Below are positions 22,034 through 27,898 of a stretch of 27,898 nt of DNA, one piece after another. The DNA lies in NCBI GenBank assembly GCA_965659595.1, contig CBFHWN010000026.1, positions 1-27,898 of the forward strand, read 5' to 3'. Under the pieces are notes generated by a model. It was not told where the DNA came from. It searched no databases and was given only the letters and a program-made list of their open reading frames with translations. Every line of letters starts with the position of its first letter. Position 1 is the first letter of the stretch. The DNA is from Casp-actino8 sp965659595 (lineage in GTDB: Bacteria > Actinomycetota > Acidimicrobiia > Acidimicrobiales > Ilumatobacteraceae). A program made the position numbers and the translations under genes.

Positions 22034-23767
22034 ATGAACAATTCAGACGGCGTCGACTGCTCGGCTTTCGCCGACCTCGGACTGCGCGCAGAAGTAGTGC
22101 GCGCGCTCACCGACCTCGGTTACGAAGAACCCACACCGATCCAGCGCGAGGCGATTCCGCATCTTCTGGCTGGACACGACGTCCTCGGCCAGGCCGCCAC
22201 GGGAACCGGGAAAACGGCAGCCTTCGCTCTCCCGCTTCTGCATGCGCTCGACGGCGAATCCCGAGGCCCGGTCGCCCTCGTCCTCGTGCCCACCCGAGAA
22301 CTCGCCATGCAGGTGTCGGAGGCTGTCTACAAGTACGGCAACCACCTGAAAGCCACCTGCGTCCCTGTGTACGGAGGCCAGCCGATCGGTCGCCAGATCG
22401 AAGCACTGAAGCGCGGCGCACACGTGGTGGTGGCAACCCCGGGCCGAGCTCTCGACCACCTCCGCAAAAAGACGTTGAAGCTCGACGACATTCGAACCGT
22501 GGTTCTCGACGAGGCCGACGAAATGCTCGACATGGGATTCGCCGAAGACCTGGAAGCCATCCTCGAGTCCACTCCCCCCGGACGTCAGACCGTGCTCTTC
22601 TCGGCCACCATGCCACCCAAGATCGACAAGATTGCCCGTAAGCACCTCACCGATCCGGTGCGGGTGACCATCGAGAAGTCGAACACGGCCGCCGGTACCA
22701 CACCCAAGGTCAAGCAGAGCGTGTACGTGGTGAATCGCTTCCACAAGGCTGCTGCACTCGGTCGCATCCTCGACATCGAAGAGCCCGAGGCCGCCATCGT
22801 TTTCTGTCGTACCCGTGGTGAGGTCGATCAACTCACCGAAACCATGAACGGGCGCGGCTACCGAGCCGAGGCACTACACGGTGGAATGGATCAAGAGACA
22901 CGCGATCGAGTCATGGCGCGCGTGCGAGCCCGAACAGCCGAACTCCTCATCGCCACTGACGTGGCCGCCCGCGGTCTCGACATCGAACACCTCACGCACG
23001 TCGTCAACTACGACGTTCCGTCGGCACCCGAGTCGTACGTGCATCGCATCGGTCGAGTCGGCCGCGCCGGACGTGAGGGAACGGCCATCACTCTCGCCGA
23101 ACCGCGCGAACAACGCTTGCTCCACAACATCGAACGCCTCACCCGTCAGGCGATGACTTTCGAAAAGGTTCCGTCGCCGGAGGCGTTGCGCGCCAAGCGC
23201 ATGCAGACGACGGTCGAGAGTCTGCGCGACGCCATCGCCGTGGTGGCCGACGATCATGCCGATGTCGACGAAGTTCTGAACGAACTCCTCACCACTCACT
23301 CCATCGAAGACATCGCTCGAGCGGCCTTGAAGCTCGCTCACGACGCCGAGGTGTCGGCACTCGACCAGCACGACATCCCCGACCTCTCGCACACGATGTC
23401 GAAAGACGGCAAGAAGTCGAAGAGGGAGTTCGGCGACCGCCCGGGACGAACCAAGACGTTCGATCGTTCCGGCGATCGTTCCGGCGATCGTTCCGGTGGC
23501 CCGAGGCACGAGCGACACGACCAGAGCAATCTCGCCCGTTTGTACGTGTCGGTCGGTCGCCGCGCCGGTGTGAGGCCCGGCGACCTGGTGGGCGCGATCG
23601 CGAACGAGAGTGGTGTCGCCGGCCGCGACATCGGGGTCCGCATCTTCGACAATCATTCGGTGGTCGAAGTCCCCGAGTCACGCGCCGAACACGTGATCCG
23701 CGCCATGAAGCAGACCAGCATCCGCGGCAAGAAGGCCATGGTGCGTCGCTACCGAGACGAGCGATGA
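22034..23767 (+). CDS. DEAD-box ATP-dependent RNA helicase with DbpA-type RNA-binding domain (CsdA/DeaD-like)
   Basis: The 577-residue helicase unwinds RNA, likely in ribosome assembly or mRNA turnover. All core motifs are present: Q motif PTPIQ (33-37), ATGTGKT (55-61), PTREL, DEAD (159-162), SAT (190-192), VFCRTRGEVDQL, ATDVAARGLDI and HRIGRVGR (337-344). A charged linker with three RSGD-type repeats (about 478-489, from a 12-base DNA repeat) leads to a C-terminal RNA-binding domain (500-572, LYVSVGRRAGVRPGDLVG) of the DbpA type. ATG 22034 has AGGAG seven bases upstream. The next gene starts inside its stop codon (ATGA overlap), so they are coupled. Confidence 0.95.
   Translation: MNNSDGVDCSAFADLGLRAEVVRALTDLGYEEPTPIQREAIPHLLAGHDVLGQAATGTGKTAAFALPLLHALDGESRGPVALVLVPTRELAMQVSEAVYKYGNHLKATCVPVYGGQPIGRQIEALKRGAHVVVATPGRALDHLRKKTLKLDDIRTVVLDEADEMLDMGFAEDLEAILESTPPGRQTVLFSATMPPKIDKIARKHLTDPVRVTIEKSNTAAGTTPKVKQSVYVVNRFHKAAALGRILDIEEPEAAIVFCRTRGEVDQLTETMNGRGYRAEALHGGMDQETRDRVMARVRARTAELLIATDVAARGLDIEHLTHVVNYDVPSAPESYVHRIGRVGRAGREGTAITLAEPREQRLLHNIERLTRQAMTFEKVPSPEALRAKRMQTTVESLRDAIAVVADDHADVDEVLNELLTTHSIEDIARAALKLAHDAEVSALDQHDIPDLSHTMSKDGKKSKREFGDRPGRTKTFDRSGDRSGDRSGGPRHERHDQSNLARLYVSVGRRAGVRPGDLVGAIANESGVAGRDIGVRIFDNHSVVEVPESRAEHVIRAMKQTSIRGKKAMVRRYRDER
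23462..23497. repeat. Three tandem copies of a 12-base repeat in the helicase linker
   Basis: GATCGTTCCGGC occurs at 23462-23473 and 23474-23485, and with one change (final T) at 23486-23497. It encodes the flexible RSGD linker and keeps the frame, so it may vary in copy number without harm. Confidence 0.9.
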
Positions 23768-24207
23768 CCGATCCCTCGTGGACACTTCGCGAGATGGGCC
23801 AGTCGCGCTACGTGTCGTTCGTCAGCTTTCGTCGCAACGGCACACCGGTCGCCACACCGGTGTGGATCGCGCCCTACGGACGCCATGAACTCTGCTTCAC
23901 TACGGCCGGCGATGCCGCCAAGGTCAAGCGACTCGCCCACGACTCACGGGCCACGATTCAGCCCTGCGACGTTCGCGGTCGGCTGAAGCCGGGCACCAAT
24001 CCGGTCGACGTGACAGCCCGGGTGGTCACAGGTGCCGAGTTCGCCGGTGTCGAGGCTGCCGTCGCTCGTAAATATGGCATCCAGTACCGACTGGTGGTGT
24101 GGAGCGGGTCACTACGCGAACGTTTTCGCCGACAGAAAACCGCCGATTGTGGCGTGGTCATGAACATTTCGTACGGCCTTGCCGAACCCTCGATGAACGA
24201 CGACTAA
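23764..24207 (+). CDS. PPOX-class F420/flavin-dependent oxidoreductase family protein
   Basis: The 147-residue protein has the split-barrel pyridoxamine-oxidase-like pattern: YVSFVSFRRNGTPVATPVWIA (16-36), then FTTAGDAAKVKRLAHDSRATIQPCDVRGR (about 45-73), a long helix, and a second barrel half. Actinobacterial members of this type bind the deazaflavin F420 and reduce quinone-like or biliverdin-like compounds; the cofactor is inferred from family only. It starts in the stop codon of the helicase gene (ATGA), so it depends on helicase translation. TAA ends it, and that stop overlaps a TAAGGT hexamer for the next gene. Confidence 0.85.
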   Translation: MTDPSWTLREMGQSRYVSFVSFRRNGTPVATPVWIAPYGRHELCFTTAGDAAKVKRLAHDSRATIQPCDVRGRLKPGTNPVDVTARVVTGAEFAGVEAAVARKYGIQYRLVVWSGSLRERFRRQKTADCGVVMNISYGLAEPSMNDD

Positions 24208-24210
24208 GGT
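24205..24210 (+). promoter_or_regulatory. Possible -10 element of the BMP lipoprotein gene
   Basis: TAAGGT overlaps the TAA stop of the PPOX gene. A start site about seven bases later would put the hairpin at 24218-24236 at the very 5' end of the message. Confidence 0.4.
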
Positions 24211-24217
24211 CGGCTCG

Positions 24218-24236
24218 TCGGCCGTCCCCCGGCCGA
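24218..24236 (+). promoter_or_regulatory. Perfect stem-loop in the leader of the BMP lipoprotein gene
   Basis: TCGGCCG-TCCCC-CGGCCGA forms a 7-base stem with a 5-base loop, ending 16 bases before the ATG and just upstream of GGGAGGA. It may protect the 5' end of a highly expressed message, or terminate readthrough from the PPOX gene. Confidence 0.5.
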
Positions 24237-24252
24237 ATTGAGGGAGGAAACA

Positions 24253-25518
24253 ATGCGTAGAAAGACCCGTGGGTCGATCGGCATCGCCCTCGCTGCAGCC
24301 CTGAGCTTGGGTGTTGCGGCGTGTGGTGGAGATGACGGCGACTCGTCCAGCACCCCCGAGACCGAAGCCCCGTCTGGTGGCGGTGACTCCGGTGGCGACA
24401 CTGGCGGTGGCGAGAAGTTCTCGCTCGCCAACTTCACAGCATGGGAAGACCTGCCGGCCGACGCCGGTGGTCTCGACTCGAGCCCAGTCATCGACTGCGC
24501 ACCCGACGACGGCCCGCTGAAGGCCGCCTGGGTGTACGTCGGTCCGATCAACGACGGTGGCTGGACCCAGGCCCACAACGAGTCGCGTGAGGCGGCTCAG
24601 GCTCACTTCGGTGATGCCATCGAGACCACCTACAAGGAGAACGTGCCCGAGGGCCCGCAGGTCCTGCAGGTGATCGACGACCTGATCGCCGACGGCAACA
24701 CGTACATCATCGGTACCTCGTTCGGATTCCAGGACGCCTTCGCCGAGGCGGCGGCCAACTACTCCGACATCTGCTTCGAGTTCGCCACCGGCTTCTTGAG
24801 CGCCCCCAACCTGTCGCAGTTCTACGGTTCGGCCGAAGACACCGACTACCTCACGGGTATGGCCGCCGGTGCGGCATCCGAGTCAGGCAAGCTCGGCATC
24901 ATCGCCGCCTTCCCGATTCCGGAAGTGGTGCGCGGTGTGAACGCCTGGACGCTCGGTGCACGCGCCACCAACCCTGACGCCGAAGTGACGCTCCTCTGGA
25001 CGAACACATGGTTCGATCCGGCTCTCGAGCGCAAGTCGGCCGAGCAGCTCATCGCCGACGGCGCCGACGTGATCGGTGTGAAGTCGCAGGACTCGCCGGC
25101 TTCCGGTGACGCTGCGGCGGCCGCTGGAGTTCCGTGGGCTGGCTACGACAGCGACCAGAGCACCAACTACCCCGAGGTGTGGCTCACCGCCACCACCTAC
25201 CACTGGGACGTGTACCACATCCCACGTATCCAGGCCGCTCTCGACGGCAACTGGATCGCTGGTAACTACTACGGCGCTCTCAACGACGAATTCGTGAAGC
25301 TCGCCCCCTACGGCAAGATCGTCGCTCAAGAGACGATCGACGCCATCGAGGCGAAGAAGGCCGAGTTCGCCGAGAAGCCCGGTTCGATGTTCTGCGGACC
25401 GATCGTCGACAACAAGGGAACCGAGCAGTTGGCCGCTGGTGTGTGCCACACGTTCGGTGAACTCATGTCGATGATGTACCTCGTCGATGGCGTCAACGGA
25501 GAAATCCCCGCCAGCTGA
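24253..25518 (+). CDS. BMP-family ABC transporter substrate-binding lipoprotein
   Basis: The 421-residue lipoprotein has a signal sequence with lipobox VAAC (Cys24), a Gly/Ser/Asp-rich linker, then a BMP/PnrA-type binding domain: WVYVGPINDGGWTQAHNES, a two-lobed fold with DDLIADGNTYIIGTSFGF, FATGFLSAPNLSQFYGSAEDTDYLTGMAAG and GKLGIIAAFPIPEV. The family binds nucleosides, and an aromatic residue near the first loop (Trp of GGWTQ) and the Asp of the SAEDTDY loop are typical of the purine site. ATG 24253 has GGGAGGA six bases upstream; a longer frame from 24238 lacks this. A strong hairpin ends the transcript before the ATPase gene, which would give more lipoprotein than transporter. Confidence 0.92.
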   Translation: MRRKTRGSIGIALAAALSLGVAACGGDDGDSSSTPETEAPSGGGDSGGDTGGGEKFSLANFTAWEDLPADAGGLDSSPVIDCAPDDGPLKAAWVYVGPINDGGWTQAHNESREAAQAHFGDAIETTYKENVPEGPQVLQVIDDLIADGNTYIIGTSFGFQDAFAEAAANYSDICFEFATGFLSAPNLSQFYGSAEDTDYLTGMAAGAASESGKLGIIAAFPIPEVVRGVNAWTLGARATNPDAEVTLLWTNTWFDPALERKSAEQLIADGADVIGVKSQDSPASGDAAAAAGVPWAGYDSDQSTNYPEVWLTATTYHWDVYHIPRIQAALDGNWIAGNYYGALNDEFVKLAPYGKIVAQETIDAIEAKKAEFAEKPGSMFCGPIVDNKGTEQLAAGVCHTFGELMSMMYLVDGVNGEIPAS

Positions 25519-25545
25519 CCGAGGTCTGTCAGACAACACGTCATT

Positions 25546-25581
25546 CGTGGGGGTGGGTTCCGACCGGAGCCCACCCCCACG
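25546..25581 (+). terminator. GC-rich hairpin terminator after the BMP lipoprotein gene
   Basis: CGTGGGGGTGGG (25546-25557) pairs perfectly with CCCACCCCCACG (25570-25581), and inner bases TCCG/CGGA continue the stem. A T-rich GTCTTTCTC follows within 25 bases. Being inside the transporter gene cluster, it likely works as a partial terminator that sets the ratio of lipoprotein to ATPase. Confidence 0.8.
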
Positions 25582-25652
25582 CCATTCACGGCCCGTCTTT
25601 CTCGGCGCGATCCCCCGAGACGCGTCTTTCGTGGCTCGGAGCCTCGTTCCAT

Positions 25653-25658
25653 TAGGGT
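25653..25658 (+). promoter_or_regulatory. Possible -10 element of the ABC ATPase gene
   Basis: TAGGGT in CATTAGGGTCACC lies 26 bases before the ATG at 25684. With GGGGAGGGTGGGG just upstream of the start, the ATPase could be transcribed independently of the lipoprotein gene. Confidence 0.4.
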
Positions 25659-25683
25659 CACCAACGCAGGGGAGGGTGGGGAT

Positions 25684-27207
25684 ATGCAGAGTGCGGTCCA
25701 CATGACGGGGATCGTGAAGAGGTTTCCAGGGGTCGTGGCGAACGACGGCGTCCAGCTCGACGTCCGACCTGGTGAGGTACACGCCCTCCTCGGAGAAAAC
25801 GGCGCCGGCAAGTCGACTCTGTCGAACATCTTGACCGGCCTCTATCGTCCCGACGAAGGTACGGTCGAGGTGAACGGCAACGAGGTTCACTTCTCGTCGC
25901 CGAAAGACGCTCTTCACGCCGGTATCGGCATGGTGCATCAGCACTTCCGCCTGGTCGAGACCTTCACGGTGGCCGAGAACGTGGTCCTCGGTGAAGACGA
26001 TGCCCCGTTCCTCATGAACCAGCAGGCCGTGGCGGCCCGCGTGAAAGAGATCAGCGATCGCTACGGACTGGCGGTCGATCCCTCAGCTCGTATCTGGCAG
26101 CTGAGCGTCGGAGAACAGCAGCGCGTCGAGATCATCAAAACGCTCTACCGCGGTGCCCGCATCCTGATTCTCGACGAGCCGACAGCGGTTCTCACCCCGA
26201 ACGAGGCCGACGTCCTGTTCGCCACTTTACGAGCGATGGTGGCCGAGGGTCGTACGGTCATCTTCATCTCGCACAAACTCGACGAGGTGATGAAGGTCTC
26301 CGATCGGGTCACCGTGCTGCGCGGTGGCCGTACGGTCGGCACCGTCGACACCGCCAATACGAGCACACGTGAACTCGCCAGCATGATGGTCGGCCGTTCA
26401 GTCGAGTTCTCGCGCGTCACCCGCGTGAATCGCGCCGACACCTCCACCACAGTTCTCGAACTCACCGATGTGACGGCCACCGACGATCGAGGGCGCGTCG
26501 CCGTTCAAGCGGTGTCACTCACGGTCGGCCAAGGTGAGATCGTCGGCGTCGCCGGCGTCGCCGGCAACGGACAGCGTGAACTCGCCGAGGTGATCGCCGG
26601 TATGCGCGGCTGCAACACTGGAACGATCTCGGTTTCCGGACGCACCGTGCAATCGGGACGGGCACGGGTCGCCATCGACAGCGGTATCGCGCACATTCCC
26701 GAAGACCGTTTGCACACCGGACTCGCCTCGAGTCACTCGGTCGAGGACAACATGGCGCTCAAGAACTACCGCAGTCGCGAGTTGTCGCCGTTCCGCATGT
26801 TGCGTCGCAAGGCGATTCGCGAACAGGCGAGCAGTCTTGTCGATCGATACGACGTGAAGACGCCCAATACGTCCACACCGGTACGCCTACTGTCGGGCGG
26901 AAACGTTCAGAAGGTTCTACTCGCTCGCGAATTCTCGGCCATGCCCAAGGTGCTGGTCGCCGCATCACCCACTCGCGGCCTCGATGTCGGGGCCATCGAA
27001 ACGGTCCGGGACCGGCTGGTGGAAGCCGCCGAGGGCGGTGTGGGCATTCTGTTGATCAGCGAAGATCTCGACGAGATCATGTCGCTCGCCGATCGCATCC
27101 TCGTGATCTACGAAGGTCGGATCGTCGATGACTTGCCGGCCGATGGTGCCGACCGTCAACGCATCGGCCTCACTATGGGTGGAGCGACCGAGGAGGTCGC
27201 ACGATGA
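25684..27207 (+). CDS. BMP/nucleoside-type ABC transporter ATP-binding protein (two fused ATPase domains)
   Basis: The 507-residue protein has two ABC domains in one chain as in NupO/RbsA-type importers. Domain 1 is complete: GENGAGKS (37-44), Gln-loop VHQHF, signature LSVGEQQ (140-146), RILILDEP (159-166) and the H-loop ISHKLD. Domain 2 is degenerate, as is usual in this group: the P-loop is GVAGNGQ, the signature LSGGNVQ (403-409), and the Walker B glutamate is replaced (LVAASPTRGLD). So only one site hydrolyses ATP efficiently. ATG 25684 has GGAGGGTGGGG upstream; ATG 25702 is also possible. The permease gene overlaps its stop codon by ATGA. Confidence 0.94.
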   Translation: MQSAVHMTGIVKRFPGVVANDGVQLDVRPGEVHALLGENGAGKSTLSNILTGLYRPDEGTVEVNGNEVHFSSPKDALHAGIGMVHQHFRLVETFTVAENVVLGEDDAPFLMNQQAVAARVKEISDRYGLAVDPSARIWQLSVGEQQRVEIIKTLYRGARILILDEPTAVLTPNEADVLFATLRAMVAEGRTVIFISHKLDEVMKVSDRVTVLRGGRTVGTVDTANTSTRELASMMVGRSVEFSRVTRVNRADTSTTVLELTDVTATDDRGRVAVQAVSLTVGQGEIVGVAGVAGNGQRELAEVIAGMRGCNTGTISVSGRTVQSGRARVAIDSGIAHIPEDRLHTGLASSHSVEDNMALKNYRSRELSPFRMLRRKAIREQASSLVDRYDVKTPNTSTPVRLLSGGNVQKVLLAREFSAMPKVLVAASPTRGLDVGAIETVRDRLVEAAEGGVGILLISEDLDEIMSLADRILVIYEGRIVDDLPADGADRQRIGLTMGGATEEVAR

Positions 27208-27898
27208 GAACACCCGTGCGTCTCGAGCGTCGACTCGAGCAGCCCCGTTGGCTCAACTGGGCCATTCCCGTGATCTCTCTCGTCACCGCACTCGTCCTCG
27301 GTGCCATCGTGCTGTGGCTCACCGGAAAGAATTCCCTCGAGGTGTACGACCGCATCCTCGAGCGTGGCTTCCTCGGCAAGCGACCCCTTCAAGGAACTCT
27401 CATCACTGCGACGCCGTTCGCCTTCACTGGCCTGTGTGCCGCCGTGGCGTTCCGCATGGGTGTCATCAACATCGGTGGCGAGGGTCAGTTCTACGTCGGT
27501 GCCATCGGCGCCGCCTGGGTGGGTATCGCCATGACCGGTCAGCCCGTCGGTGTGGCCGTGGTCGGCATGGTCGTGATGGGCATGCTCTTCGGCGCCGCTT
27601 ACGGATCGATCGTGGGTGTCCTGAAGGCACGGTTCAACACCAACGAGATCATCACGTCGTTGATGCTCAACTACATAGCCGGCATCCTTCTCAACTACCT
27701 CATCTTCAACTCGCGTTCGTACTGGCGTGATCCGCGCTCGATGGGTTTCCCCTCGGGTAAGCCGATCACCGAGCGCAACGAATGGACCGACTACGTGGTC
27801 GGCGGTGTGAAGATTCCCCTCGGGTTCCTCATCGCCGTGATCGCCGCCGGCGCCATCTGGGTGCTCTACAAGCGCACTCGCTTCGGATTCGAGGTGGG
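27204..27898 (+). CDS. BMP/nucleoside-type ABC transporter permease (partial, runs off the window)
   Basis: The frame is open from ATG 27204 to the window edge, giving about 231 residues of a protein that should be about 350-400 long. It begins with a basic cytoplasmic tail (MRTPVRLERRLEQPRW), then membrane helices near 19-40, 70-90, 100-130 and 150-165. The family-typical MGVINIGGEGQ follows the second helix, and TNEIITSLMLNYIA is the EAA-like coupling loop. It overlaps the ATPase stop by four bases (ATGA), so the two are translationally coupled. The second permease usual for this family (NupQ-like) would lie beyond the window. Confidence 0.9.
   Translation, partial: MRTPVRLERRLEQPRWLNWAIPVISLVTALVLGAIVLWLTGKNSLEVYDRILERGFLGKRPLQGTLITATPFAFTGLCAAVAFRMGVINIGGEGQFYVGAIGAAWVGIAMTGQPVGVAVVGMVVMGMLFGAAYGSIVGVLKARFNTNEIITSLMLNYIAGILLNYLIFNSRSYWRDPRSMGFPSGKPITERNEWTDYVVGGVKIPLGFLIAVIAAGAIWVLYKRTRFGFEV

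Overview
This window is high-GC DNA of actinobacterial type. Two WhiB-family iron-sulfur regulators, a PhoP-type PHO box, an F420/PPOX-type protein and many start codons with no Shine-Dalgarno sequence but a TANNNT hexamer six bases upstream all point to Actinomycetota. The style of the hypothetical proteins suggests class Acidimicrobiia (Ilumatobacter-like). That placement is my inference and was not tested. The window is ordinary chromosome: I see no rRNA, tRNA, CRISPR array, transposase or integrase.

Layout. 1-3.7 kb: a phosphate block on the minus strand (a small unknown gene, polyphosphate kinase ppk, phosphate-binding lipoprotein pstS) with a PHO box between ppk and pstS. 3.9-5.6 kb: two whiB genes flank tatA and a stand-alone glutamate formimidoyltransferase. 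5.6-5.9 kb: a structured leader/promoter region. 5.9-12.1 kb: metabolic genes deoD, mdh, an acyltransferase-SGNH membrane protein, metF and purH. 12.2-14.8 kb: a four-helix membrane protein facing sucCD across a long hairpin. 15.0-17.7 kb: a secreted His/Asp-rich repeat protein, a membrane-anchored unknown, a phytanoyl-CoA-dioxygenase-like oxygenase and a MTH1-like Nudix hydrolase divergent from it across 26 bp. 17.8-18.6 kb: a tail-to-tail pair of small paralogous unknown genes and an AT-richer, dyad-rich intergenic stretch. 18.6-21.5 kb: a coiled-coil protein of unknown function directly followed by a DHA2-type drug exporter. 21.5-24.2 kb: a small membrane protein, a DbpA/CsdA-like DEAD-box RNA helicase and a PPOX-family protein in one direction. 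24.2 kb to the end: a BMP-type nucleoside-like ABC importer (lipoprotein, hairpin terminator, double ATPase, permease running off the edge).

How they work together. ppk and pstS form a phosphate uptake and storage unit with a visible PhoP-type site. FtcD, MetF and PurH all use one-carbon folates and lie within 8 kb, although not in one operon. sucCD and mdh are TCA-cycle enzymes. The BMP importer would deliver nucleosides that DeoD could phosphorolyse. The most informative pattern across genes is the recurring TANNNT-N6-RTG start arrangement, which implies widespread leaderless transcription. The least understood parts are the inverted paralog pair (17.8-18.4 kb) and the coiled-coil protein at 20.0-21.5 kb.
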